A stretch of DNA of 40,494 bases from Glomus cerebriforme. Taxonomy: Eukaryota; Glomeromycota; Glomeromycetes; Glomerales; Glomeraceae. Both the position numbers and the translations under genes were made by a program. The stretch lies in assembly GCA_003550305.1 (NCBI GenBank), contig QKYT01000082.1, positions 202,731-243,224 of the forward strand, written 5' to 3'. This document shows positions 11,090-21,915 of the stretch, piece after piece. How positions within the stretch are numbered: position 1 is the stretch's first letter; every line of letters begins with the position of its first letter. The notes under the pieces are model-generated. The model searched no databases, had not been told where the DNA came from, and worked only from the letters and a program-made list of their open reading frames with translations.

Positions 11090-11504
11090 ACTAATCCAGG
11101 AGAAATATTATTATTTTATACACATTAAAGAATAGAAAATTTTAATGTTAATAATTATAATCAAATGAAATCGGTGAAATTACAGAATTATAGCGATCAA
11201 AAATTCAATAAAAAAAATATTATAATAAATAATAATAATTTTTTTTCTTTTTTTTTTTTGTTTATTTATACAAAAAGTTTTTAAAAAGACATTACAAAGA
11301 AATAAATGTAATTCTATCATCGTCATTTTTTCTTTCAGTCACGGATTTCTCAAACCAAATGAAGAAGACAAATAAGTACTTCTTATTGGACAATGTTCAT
11401 GAAGTTTCATTAATTTCTTATAACTGATGTTTGACCCATTAATAATATTAATTCCGCCTGTCCACTTGTCAAAAAAGTCTTTTCTAACTTGTTAAACCCA
11501 AAAC
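11090..11504. other. Convergent 3' intergenic region (RPC34/CK2 beta)
   Basis: The 415 bases between two stop codons hold a likely RPC34 polyadenylation signal (aataaa, 11207-11212) followed by T-rich sequence to 11270. The minus-strand CK2 beta 3' end presumably occupies the right part. No gene was seen. Confidence 0.5.
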
Positions 11505-13823
11505 TTAATTCAGCAGTTCTATCCTTTTACCCTTATTACTTTCAACCATCATCGTAGACCTTTCTTCCAACAATATATTGTGATCCTTACCCGATACTGA
11601 TAATGATACAGAATTTAATGCATTCTTCTCATATTGTGTAAGATTTGTTGTGTTAGTATAGGATGTTTGATTGCTGTTAGTTTCTGTTGATAACATTTCC
11701 GGTGACGTTTCAAGTAGTGTTCGTAATGACGAAGACGATGATGATGATGATGGCGATGATAACGATGGTGGTTCAGCAGAAGAATCGACTGTTATAGATA
11801 ACGTAGTTTGCGTAAGAACATCGACAGTCGAAGATGCTAAAGGAGGCAAAGTCCCCAATTGAGAAGATATTCCGAAATTTTCATTCTGGACGGATTCTTT
11901 TAACCATTTAACTTCTCGCGTAGGTTGATCTCTAGCAAGGACAAGCAACTTTTGAGTAAGTGGCTTTTCTTGTTTAATTGTGTTCATACCCAACATTTCA
12001 TTATTTTCTCCTTCATTACTTTTATGGCCGAGTTTATATGTACGAATTATTTCGGTTCCATATATACCACTTTGATTTGTGGTTTCAGGTGCACCATTAT
12101 TTTCGCCACCTCCCTGATCTAACAAGGATTCATCATCCTCACCATCATCATTTTCGCCCTCAATATCCGACACATCTTCACCATCCTCGTCACTATCAAC
12201 ATTGGGGCGCATCCTTAGCCATTGCATCCTAGGTCCACTTCGGCTTCTTTCATTTACTTTAAACCCAAAGATCTTTGGTTCATATATTCTTGTTGGAGTA
12301 TTTGGAAGTAATTCCGGAAATTGTTGAAATAAAAGATGTGGAAAGGTTGTACCAAAATAAGCTCCTAAAAAAAATGAAATTTAAGTATTTATATCAAAAT
12401 ATGCTAAAATATAAATTTTATAATTGCACACATAATTATCCTACCATCTATAGTATGATATCTTGAACTTGGTGGTGTATATAAATCTAAGCAATTTGGA
12501 CAAAAGAGTTTTACAGTTTCTAAACCAGGATGATCATTCCGTCCACAGGGAACAACTGCCGTTGGCTGGCAATATACTCTTGGACAATGTCCAAAATGAG
12601 AGTTTTCATATTTATCCACCTGGAATAAATAGATAATTAGATGATATATACATATTTTTGATTTGAATTATGAATATAGCCAAACATATCCTACCATTTG
12701 TTGTAATCCTTGACGCGTCAATATGTAGCGCTGATGTATCATACCATATAACACTTCTGCAGAATTTTCGACGAGAGAAACGTCTGGGACTTTCAAATTT
12801 TCCTCCTCTAAAAATAGAAAATTAACAAAATAAATTGACTTTTTTGATATTATTCATAATACAGAACTGCGAATAATATGTGATATACCCGATTAAACAA
12901 ATAGAAAAGATGAATGCATACACAAAATCGTTCTTCAAGTAATTAAATATAATTCAGGCCATATTTTTGCAATACTTACCAGGTTCAACATCCAGTATCA
13001 TTTCTAATGCTTCTTTATAAAATGGGACTGTTGAATTTAAACCAGTTAAATTAAAATCATCTTCTATGAAATCTTCAGCTACTTCGGCAAAGTACTCATG
13101 ACCCGAAAGGGAACAGAACCATGAGATCCAAGTCAGAGATTCTGTGCCAGTATCGTTGGAAGTATCAGATTCTTATTATTTGGAAAATAAGTAATAATAT
13201 TGTTTCGAGAGTGTCAGTTTGAACATTTTTAGAACTAAAACATCGTCCATAATAGTATTTTTAGAATATAAATAAAATTATTTATTTATTATAACTAAGA
13301 GATCTATAGATTCGTGTTTTAATTAAAACTGAAAACTTATCCATCACTTATGACTCGCATATATTATCAATTAATCCATAATTAAATAAAAACTATTTAC
13401 GAATGATAAATTGACACGAGATCGATCACATGTTTCGATTCAAAGAGAACTAACTCTAAATCTTTGAATTAAATTGTTACTCAAATTTAAAATTTTATTA
13501 ATGGTACTCGATTGTGAGATAAAACATAGAAAGATGCTTTTACCACCCAATTATATCTGCAGAAACCCGTAGCTTTAATTGTTCTCCCAAGATTATACAA
13601 ACTTCTATCTATTGAAATAAGCCCTACGAAAAAATATAAAATAAATATTAAAAGAAAACTCACCATAATATTCCCCTTGATATCGTCCACCGCTCTCTTG
13701 CAAAAGTTCTTCCTCTTCTTCCTCTTCGTCTTCTTCTTGCTGTTGGAAATTTTGTTCTCTACTTGGATCGTTAGTGGACGAAGTAGAACCCGCTTGAATC
13801 GAAGCTGTCGTTGAATTCCACAT
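11505..13823 (-). CDS. CKB1: Casein kinase 2 regulatory (beta) subunit with long C-terminal tail
   Basis: Five exons (13823-13664, 13171-12980, 12807-12695, 12619-12445, 12364-11505) encode 499 residues. Residues 54-259 are the conserved CK2 beta core: S-L-T-W-I-S-W-F-C, G-H-E-Y-F-A-E-V, F-I-E-D-D-F-N-L-T-G-L, YGMIHQRYILTRQGL, then the zinc site C167-x5-C172 ... C195-x2-C198 and DGAYFGTTFPHLLF. The protein dimerises through this zinc finger and docks the catalytic alpha subunits. The N-terminus has a Glu-rich block (about 30-42). The tail, about 260-499, is unusual: an Asp/Glu run, then Ser/Thr/Asn-rich sequence. Most CK2 beta proteins end near residue 215-280. The first intron is long (492 bases) for this gene set, with an AT-rich acceptor, so exon 2's start is the weakest junction. 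Confidence 0.95.
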
Positions 13824-14138
13824 TTTAATTCGGATCGTCTGGATTTTCGTCTGGTATGTAACCCCTAGATTCTAAAATGAATAGTGGGTCCTGAATAATC
13901 GTAAATTTCCTAAATAAACGTGAAAGTGAGATGCTCAGCAACTCTTGCGTTGAGTTCTTGAGCAGTAGGTGAAATTTTCACCAGTTAATAAATTTTTTTC
14001 GTTAATTGCTATCTAAAATGAACATAAGTTCAAGTTTGGTGGTACTTGCTGACGTATTACAGTTAGCGTGCTTGTGTCACTATTATCAGATATTCGTTTT
14101 CAATTACGATAATCAATCATTTTATTGATCAGATAACT
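13824..14138. promoter_or_regulatory. Divergent intergenic region of CK2 beta and NCA2
   Basis: The 315 bases between two start codons hold a comparatively GC-richer stretch (13830-14080) than the surrounding introns, as for the other shared promoters in this block. I see no confident binding motif; ttactaga/gtgtcactatt words near 14080 are not interpretable by eye. Confidence 0.4.
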
Positions 14139-16785
14139 ATGAATTTTGCTCAAGAACGAGTTCGAGAGTTACAAGAAGATCTAGATAGTCTTTTTCATTC
14201 TTTAATTCTTCGGCGTTCAACTGCTTTCCAAGTAGATTTGACAAGTGCTATTTCTGATACTGATTTAAATAATGGCACCAAGCGCGTAGAAGTTTTGAGA
14301 AGGGCGATCGACTCTATCCAACTTTATAAAGGCAACATTCCAAAAATGAATGCTGTATTAGATCAATTGAATATAGTGGAACAAAGTCTTCATGGGAATT
14401 GGACAGCTACGAGCGAAGTGTCATTATGGGAAAATGAGGAATTGGAAAAAGGAATTACTCGTTTAGAATGGCTGTTCCTTGCAAAAATCACCATATCTAT
14501 ATATGGTAAAATGTTAGAAAATTTATTGATATCGACACTTCCATTATCAGATCATATCCATTATTGGGGAGAGTTGGAAGGAAACAGACTTTGGAGTTGG
14601 ATTCATCTTTTTCAAAGTGATTCATGATTAATTAATTTAAAAATTTTATTTAACTGAATATTTTTTATTAATTTCTGTAAAACTTTATCTCTTTTAGCTT
14701 CTCCTTTACGCGTATACTCTTTATCAGGAGCTATATTTAACACAATTCGCCGTCAATTTCAAGATGTTTCGTTGTCGTCTGTAAGGCAAATTTTTTCCTT
14801 AGGTTATATGATTAACCTTTTTCCTAGATATATGCATACGCGTTTTTTGAATGTTCCATTTGTATCTTTAATCCGATACGAAATCCGTTGTAAGAAATTG
14901 GTGCTTACATCTCTTATGGAATATCAAGCAGCTTGCCTCGGATTATTGATATATGAAGATAAAGGTTTTGATATTAAAAAAATTACAGAGGAGATAAATG
15001 GAATGACCGAAGATGAACGGCTGAATGTTGACTTTTGTGATGTTATTGCAAAAAAGCTAAATAATTGTATAATACTGATGGAGAGAATTTTAAATCAAGC
15101 CACAGAATTTGATGTTGAAAAGGAGGACATGCCTAATGTAAATAAGATTATTGGTGAGAAATTGAATAAGTAATCGAAATAGTTGTTTTTCAAAATATTT
15201 AAACCCCAAAAGTTTACTAAATCAACAGCATATAGATAATATGAAGTTTCCAGATTCACCACCATCTTTATTGGCTTTTTATACACATTTGCGCTCTATT
15301 ATTACCACCCACCTTCCTCGTTATGATAAACAATTTAATAGGATCATTTCCATTTATGGTCCTCCATCAACATTGACTCGATGGTGGATACCTATCACCA
15401 TTTCGTCCGCTGTTGCTTATAAGACAAGACATCGTATCTATGAGGTTTGTAAAATATGTCTCATATTATTGGTCTATAATGTGCCATTTTTAGAAATTTG
15501 AAGATTCCAAGCCAAAAGTATATATTTATTTATTTACTCTGAATTGCTCAGAAACTTTCTTAAAAATATTATGATTGGTTACGGGAATTTTTTTAAGATT
15601 TCTGAGAATGATGCTTATCAGACCCATTGCGTTTTTATATAATTGTTATGAGACCGGAGTTATCTCAAGGGATGATTATTACTATTCAGGAAGATTTTAT
15701 ACAATGGTTTGTGGAAGCTAAATCAACCGTTGTCAATTTTTGGAGCGATTGGGTTTGGGAACCTCTTATAAGGATGATGGATACAATTCGTCACAAAGAA
15801 AGGAGATTGGTGCTCATGGGAAAAGATAGTTTAAATTCTGATTTAGAAGTAAGTCTAGATTTCAATAATTATTGTGACAATCAAACTGAATCTAATATTA
15901 TCTTATTATTCAAGTCTCTTGAACGAATGGTACTAGACTTTGTACGTGATCAACGTCAACTCAGTGATGAAGAAGTGATTAATTTAACTTGTCGAATTCG
16001 CGATGGAGATTTATCAATGGTATTGAGAGTATATGAACAGGAATTGAAGGTGGATAATTTAAAAATGGTTAATTATAATAACCTTATTTTAAATCATATA
16101 TTAATATACTTAAACTAGAGCCCTTTTAAGTCGACCGTTACAGGTAATCAACCATGAATTTATTATACTAAAAGATTTTTACTTGGTCAATAACTTAACC
16201 TTTTATTATAAGGTAATCTCATTAGAACGTTGTTGATTCAAGTTCAAAAGACAAAAGTAGATATGGAGCTTGCAATGGCCGCGTTAGATAAGCTATTAAA
16301 ATCCAATGAATTAAATTTTGCATTCTTGGCTTTGGGACCAAGTTTGTTTGTCGTCTATTTATTTTCTACATGGGTTAAAGATATTTGGTGGAATAAAGAT
16401 ACTTGGTCGGGTAAAATTAAAGATGCAAACATTAAAATGAGAGAATCCTTACGGTAAATATAGCAAAATTATTTATAATTTTGTAATTGCATATTAATTA
16501 CTAATCGTTCTTAATAGAGTTGTAGAACAATTACTTGTAGAACGGTTGCTTGAAGAGCGAGTGCATTTACTAGCTTCTAATTTTGCAACGCATGGTCTCG
16601 TGATTTGTCACGTACATCGTCTTCGAACTTATGCAATGTATTTATCATCTAGGAATAATTTGCGTGAACGTGTTTTAGATGATCTTAGAGCATTAGATTA
16701 TCCTCGAATAGGAGCCCGACAAAAAATCATGACATGTGAACGAATGTGGCGTTGTTGGGGATTCTTAAAAAGTCGTGATGAATGA
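14139..16785 (+). CDS. NCA2: NCA2-like mitochondrial protein
   Basis: Eight exons (14139-14616, 14698-15153, 15236-15444, 15690-15848, 15915-16049, 16119-16143, 16213-16453, 16518-16785) join to 656 residues. NCA2 in yeast is needed with NCA3 for correct expression of mitochondrial ATP synthase subunits Atp6/Atp8. Family hallmarks are IYGPPSTLTRWWIP (about 345-365), F-W-x-x-W-V-W-E-P-L...D-T-I-R-H-K-E, SLERMVLDFVRDQ, the basic S-P-F-K-S-T-V-T-G-N-L-I-R-T-L-L-I-Q-V-Q-K segment and F-L-A-L-G-P-S. Two hydrophobic stretches (about 360-374 and 522-540) could span a membrane. Exon 6 is only 25 bases. The intron at 15849-15914 is a multiple of three and open, so retention would add 22 residues; the family alignment favours splicing. 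Confidence 0.9.
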
Positions 16786-17349
16786 TTTCTATTGCTTTAA
16801 AAAAATTCTATTATTATATTTTTTAAATTTAAAATTAAAAGAGCACTAGTTTTTATTATTAAGTTTTGTCAAGTGATTATATACATTTTGAATATTAATA
16901 TCAGATACATAAATTAATAAATTAAAATGATATAAGTGATATCTCATTTGAAACATTAAAAAATACAAATAATTGTTTTTATTGGAAATGAAAATGTCTG
17001 ATGATTAGCCAGGGCAACACTCCACGTCTCCACCATGATTTTTTTGCATAGAAATTTTTTTTAAAAAAATTATTACTCCATTATATTTAACCCGACCATC
17101 ATATGTATATAAATTTTTAAAAACAGATTAATCATGTATAGTTTCTACAAAATCTAGTATGTGCAACAAAAAAAAAAAAAAAAATTATAACGAGAAATTT
17201 TTATAATATTGTGATATAAAATTTTACATATAGCAATAAATTGCCTCGACACTCAGCAAGCCGAAATGCGCGGACTTTGTGTAGTGATATAAAAAATAAA
17301 AAATTAAAAAAAAAAGAAAATACATTTTAAGTAAAAGAAAGGTAAAAAA
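16786..17349. other. Convergent 3' intergenic region (NCA2/FYR protein)
   Basis: The 564 bases between two stop codons are AT-rich, with an 18-A run near 17166-17183. Two short GC-richer islands stand out: about 17008-17038 (agccagggcaacactccacg...) and 17237-17275 (gcctcgacactcagcaagcc...). They do not fold into a tRNA-like shape by eye and have no convincing C/D or H/ACA layout. They are left unassigned. Confidence 0.4.
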
Positions 17350-19230
17350 TTATTCTTCGCTTTCCAACTCCACTTCTCCTTCTCCTGAGTTAGACATCAC
17401 CACATCGCCATCACCAACACTGCTGCCAGTTTCAACACCATTCTCCTCACGCGATTGCACAATGGCAGAGGCAGGAGATCCAACAACACCATTTCTGACA
17501 TTCCCATTTGCTCGAGCGCCTGCTCCGCGGCGTCGTCCACCAGCGACTCTGTTCTTCATGACTTCAAAGTTTTGCATCACGTAATTTTTGCATTTGTGAG
17601 CATTTGGCAAGTCTTGTATCATTTTTCTGATAGTTGCTTGTGAAAAGCCGAAATAGTCAGGCCCGGAAGCTGAATTTGAGTGGTCACGTTGACGAATTGC
17701 ATTGGCTTCACGAACGACAGTCGTCCAGGCACCAGTCGCCGTATTAGCTATGATTGGCTTGTTGGGCTGATCCTCTGCCTCAATAACAAACTATTAATTA
17801 TAATAAATATAAGAATTAATTAAGTTCATTGTAAAGTTAAATAAAGTAAAAATCAATAATATCAATATAACTTAGGAATTATTCTTACCTTCGGATTTTC
17901 CGTACCATCTTCGATTTTGCAAACGTACATCGTCTGTGCTTTAGAGTTGATCATGCTATTATAAGCTCTAAGTTTTTTAAGAAACAAATGATATTAATAT
18001 ATGTAAATTTAAGTAAAAATAACGAAACAATAATTATTCACCTCTTGACAGCATATCCGACAGGCCAAATATATCTTTCGTTATGGAAAGTATCACGATC
18101 ATAAACTACTGTTCCGAGGCTCAAAACAGTTAATATACCTATTTGGACAGGAAGTTTGTAATTGCCCTTTTCATCTTGCTCAACATGTTGAACCTTCATA
18201 GTTTTTGCATTTAATGGACGCTTGCTTGCTCGCTTCTTAGGGACCTTGCCAGATGGATGAGTAATGGGAACAGAATTAACAATGTTATTAGCAGGTGTTG
18301 GAGGAGAAAGCTTCTTAGTAGATAATCGACCACGTGCTTTTTTGATTGGGCGAACAGAGGAGGCTTGAGAATGTTGTGCAGACGAAACTAAAGTGAAAAA
18401 TAAATAAAGGATTAAAAGAATCATTCGTTAAATATGCGAAAGGGATAATTTTGGAAGATTCCACATTTAACTTACCATCAGATTCTGACGTAGCTTCAGA
18501 AGAAATTTCGACGGATTTTTCAGAATCAGAACTATCAGAATCTTCGTATTGGCTAATACGATCCAACAGCAATCTTTATAAACAATCACAAAAAAAAGGT
18601 ACGATTAAATATTTAAATTATGATAAAATAATTTATATGGCCAAATAGAAGTTAATTTAAAACAAATACTCTTTTTCTTTCTTCAAGGATTTGATCCTTT
18701 TACGAGATCTTTCGAGTTCTTTAGTTAATTTGTCATATTCCTAGTAATATAAAATAACAGAGAAAAATGCGCATAAATTAATAAAATGTGTAAAATTTAT
18801 CATAATGTATACATAATAGAAATATCTTTTGACACAATAAATAGCATAACCCTGTAATATTTGTATTCTTTCATAAAATATATTATATTATATTATGATA
18901 ACGAATTAAAAATCTTTAAAGTTGTAGCATATGAAATCAGAAAATCAGCGTTCCAAAGACATAAGTGAATTCAAATAGAAACATGTTTGATAAATGGTGC
19001 ATATCTAAATAGTTTCTCTTAGGAAACAGTTTTCTTCACGATCCTATATGAATGTCTGTTTACTATGTTCATTTCTAAATTAAAATAAAGCTACTTACAT
19101 TTTGCATGTCGCGAACCTTGCGTTTAAGTTTCTGGTAGCGCTCCTGAGTAACAGCTCCATTTTCATGTGTAGCGGCAGCATGTCTTCCTCGACCAGAATG
19201 TGAGTGTGTGTGTGAATGCGATTGAGCCAT
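17350..19230 (-). CDS. FYRN/FYRC-domain nuclear protein (TBRG1-like)
   Basis: Six exons (19230-19099, 18740-18670, 18573-18476, 18387-18042, 17967-17889, 17790-17350) give 388 residues. Residues 1-20 are His/Ser-rich. A basic coiled coil follows (E-R-Y-Q-K-L-K-R-K-V-R-D..., Y-D-K-L-T-K-E-L-E-R-S-R-K-R-I-K), then an acidic Ser stretch (75-100) and basic patches that look like nuclear signals (IKKARGRLSTKK, KKRASKRP). An FYRN domain follows (about 175-216, P-V-Q-I-G-I-L-T-V-L-S-L-G...Y-I-W-P-V-G-Y), immediately followed by FYRC (about 217-305, ...YFGFSQATIRKMI). The FYRN-FYRC pair occurs in trithorax-type methyltransferases and in TBRG1. The coiled coil plus FYRN-FYRC without SET or PHD fits the TBRG1-like chromatin-associated group. 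The tail is Arg/Gly- then Glu-rich. Start Met is the first ATG; upstream codons to 19260 lack ATG. Confidence 0.85.
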
Positions 19231-20837
19231 ATTAACAAACAATTTGTTGCAAAAGGTCAATAAGTAAGAGTTTTTTGGGGGGGGGGCCTAGATGTATAAG
19301 CAGACCTTATTTTATAACAAACAAGGTTGATTTGGTTTATAATAGTATCAACAGTATTTTTATAGTTATATGTATTTATGGTTGGTGCAGTGTGTATATA
19401 TCAGATAGTGCGCCCAACAATCTTCGGGTGTGTAAGGGAACAACAGGACTTAAGAGATGTTAGTTTTGTTTTTTTTTATCTGTGGGAAGAAAATTTTTTT
19501 TATGGGGTTAAGTCCCAAATGAATTCGATAGATAATTTTTTTTTGCAACGCAGACGTAATTCATTTGTATGGTAGTATTTATTGTGGGGGGTTTTGGTTT
19601 GGAACATACTGGACGGACGTTTCGGAAGGCTTGTGTGTGTGCTCTTTTCCAAGGACAAAAGCCTGCCTCTTTCAAAAGAGAAAATGATTTCATGCTGTCT
19701 CCAAACCTTTACTACTTGTCATTTGATTGGTTGAAAAAATGATGTGCAACGTCACAACATGCAATTACTTTCTATATTGAGTCAGATCTCAAGTCGGGGT
19801 CACTAGTTGCTTAATTTTTTTGAAAAGCCAATATAAATTGTATTTTAAATAAAATACTATAGTCAAACTGAGTACAAACTGTATTATTTTGACAAATAAT
19901 TATAATCTCTTTTTTTCCTTTACCAGAGCAGAAAAAATTTCGGAAGTTGTTGAGCTTTTGAAGCCAAGTGGATGTACAACAAATGATTTAATTATGACAA
20001 TCAAAACAAACTCCAAAGAAATTTTTAAAAACGTATTGTAAAAAATAAAGGGGAACAATTTTGATTAAAAATTATTTCACTTTGGGGTAATAAAGAATTT
20101 TTTTTGTTAAAAGAGTCTTTGTAAAGTTTATAGTTTATAAAAAAAAATTTGCGGGAAGAAGATAACCCCTTCCAAAAGTTAATAAAGAATATCAATCCAA
20201 AATAAGCATAACTATGCCACGCATTTCTAAAAAACATACCCGAAGATACACAGCCGTCTAATGTTAACATCTCACGCTCTTTTTCTTTTGCACCTTTCAA
20301 TTGCACGAAAATTTATTTTTGTACATACAAAAAACAAATATATTTATCTTCCTAAATCAGGAAGGAATCCGGAATTTTTACTCTAAATTTAAACCATCCG
20401 CCACTTTTTATTTATATTGTAATACTCGCCTAATCTCTAGCCTTCCGACTTATCTCTTTTCATCTAGTCTTTTACGCTTTCTCAACGAAAACCTGTTCAT
20501 TTTATTAAAAAAGTCTTCATTGTCGTTGACTCATTCTTTGAGTCATTCCTTGTTTGAGCAGACGGCTGTTTTTAAATAACGATCAAAATAAAATAAAATA
20601 AACGGAATTCTTTTTTTTGTCTCCGCTGAAGATTATTTGTATTTTCCTTATTTTCCTTGTGCACCAACCATGCGAATTCTTTACAAAAAAATTTGCACAT
20701 GTCACTGTGATTACATCTTAACAATGCAGTACTTTCTATTATGTAATAATTTATTTAACAAAAACCTATAGATCACGTGATAATATCATTCATCATTCTT
20801 TGATTACATACTTAATTTTTCAAATAACACGATCTTC
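19231..20837. other. 1.6-kb region upstream of the FYR gene, mostly unassigned
   Basis: Contains a 10-G run (about 19277-19286) within the presumptive 5' leader of the FYR gene, i.e. C10 in its transcript. An attggttg CCAAT-type word and a caacgtcac word lie near 19727-19760. A coding-like block at 19928-20041 is listed separately. At 20250-20300 the minus strand reads about 20 Lys/Glu-rich codons ending at a gtatgt donor-like word, too short to call. CACGTG lies at 20774-20779. The sequence is GC-richer and less repetitive than the window ends, so a short or non-coding transcript is possible, but I cannot define one. Confidence 0.4.
19928..20041 (+). other. Orphan coding-like block, possible terminal exon or gene fragment
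   Basis: After a ttttttttcctttaccag acceptor-like tract, 37 codons run open to a stop. They start A-E-K-I-S-E-V-V-E-L-L-K-P-S-G and end F-K-N-V-L. The predicted piece looks like a globular helix rather than the Lys/Ile/Phe noise of random AT frames. No upstream exon with a matching donor could be found, so this may be a decayed gene end or chance. I do not recognise the family. Confidence 0.3.
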
Positions 20838-21634
20838 TTATTCGTCAATTTCCATATTATCAGTTTTCATATCATGGAAACCTCCAGCAGCAGCTCCAAT
20901 ATCCATAATCTTTTCAAGTTCTTTTCTTAAAATTTTTGCCGCATTCATCCAAGTCTCGTATTCTTTGGCTTCGCCATAAGTAACTGTCCTGATTGGAATA
21001 TCTCCAGATGTTATTCCCATATTTCGCATTTGACGAAATTGATAACGCAACCCAACTTGTATGTTCTTTAATTATAAGAAATACCACGAGAAACATAGAA
21101 TAAAATAAGAAAATATTAAATTCAATCCGAGCTAATAAAAAATAATTTCAACAATTAATATTAATTTATTTATATTTGCCTACTTCTATTAATTTATTAA
21201 AATTTTCTGTCAAATTTTGAAACTTGTTGTTTTGTTCTTCAGGACTTAGCTTATTTACCGTGGATTCTGCTGTTGATGTCTCACCATCGTTATTGTTGGT
21301 ATGTCCATCCAATGCCAAACCCATAATCGCTTTAGCTGCCGTGTCCATGAGTTCAACTATCATCTATTAAATATAAAGAATATATTAATAACAGAGAAAA
21401 TTTCAAAGGTGATGATAAGAAAATAAAATAAAAAGAATTCCAGATATATTCAGATCGGAAAAATTAGAAGTTAGATACTTTTTCGATGACTTCAAGTTCT
21501 CGAATGCGTTCTGCGCTTAAGTGCCCGACACTTCTCGTATTCTCTATTTTAACTCACATTATTAAGATCATAAATAAATGGCTTTGCTACAAAAATTTTT
21601 TTAATTCTTTTATAAATTTACCATTTTGGTTCAT
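20838..21634 (-). CDS. MED11: Mediator complex subunit 11
   Basis: Four exons (21634-21622, 21543-21479, 21363-21184, 21065-20838) give 161 residues. The N-terminal helix S-A-E-R-I-R-E-L-E-V-I-E-K, then M-I-V-E-L-M-D-T-A-A-K-A-I, and later F-Q-N-L-T-E-N-F-N-K-L-I-E...V-G-L-R-Y-Q-F-R match the MED11 four-helix-bundle layout (family knowledge). MED11 pairs with MED22 in the Mediator head and contacts Pol II/TFIIH. The first coding exon is only 13 bases (M-N-Q-N plus one base), inferred from phase and GT/AG. If wrong, the protein would begin at an internal Met. The acceptor at 21066 (ttaaag) was preferred over cataca-ag because only it keeps the frame. The C-terminus (Glu/Asp-rich) is longer than in yeast. 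Confidence 0.8.
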
Positions 21635-21915
21635 TGGTTTATAAAATATTCCGATTTAACTAAAAAAAAAAAAAATTGGAGTGTAAAGGTTAACGAAGAA
21701 AATTAATCAGCTTATATAATTTGATACTCAGCAAATCATCCCAAATTTGGTTGGATAAAACGTTCAAAAAGTCATATGATTTTATCACAAATACTGAATT
21801 TAGTAATAACCCAATCAAATGACGCGCCGTTAAAATAGAAGACAGTTCATTTTTTTTCGCAGGATTACTGGTTTCATTCTCTCGATAAAAAAAATTAACG
21901 AATGATAGACTAAAA
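21635..21915. promoter_or_regulatory. Divergent promoter region of MED11 and the F-box gene
   Basis: 281 bases between start codons. A CCAAT box at 21811-21815 is followed directly by a GC-rich tgacgcgccgtt word, the only such cluster here. A poly(A) run sits at 21661-21674. Functional assignment is inference. Confidence 0.45.

Noticed and set aside
11671..12232. Several plus-strand open frames, one His-rich and one Asp-rich
   Set aside because: They are complements of the acidic, Ser-rich tail of CK2 beta.
17008..17275. GC-richer islands considered as tRNA or snoRNA
   Set aside because: No cloverleaf or GGTTCRA box and no convincing C/D or H/ACA box order.
20025..20306. 93-codon minus-strand frame
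   Set aside because: No true ATG at its start. The sequence is basic/aromatic AT noise except about 20 Lys/Glu codons ending at a donor-like gtatgt; not enough for an exon call.
20301..20579. 92-codon plus-strand frame with Ser/Leu-rich end
   Set aside because: Begins at TTG, has no recognisable domain, and overlaps pyrimidine-rich DNA.
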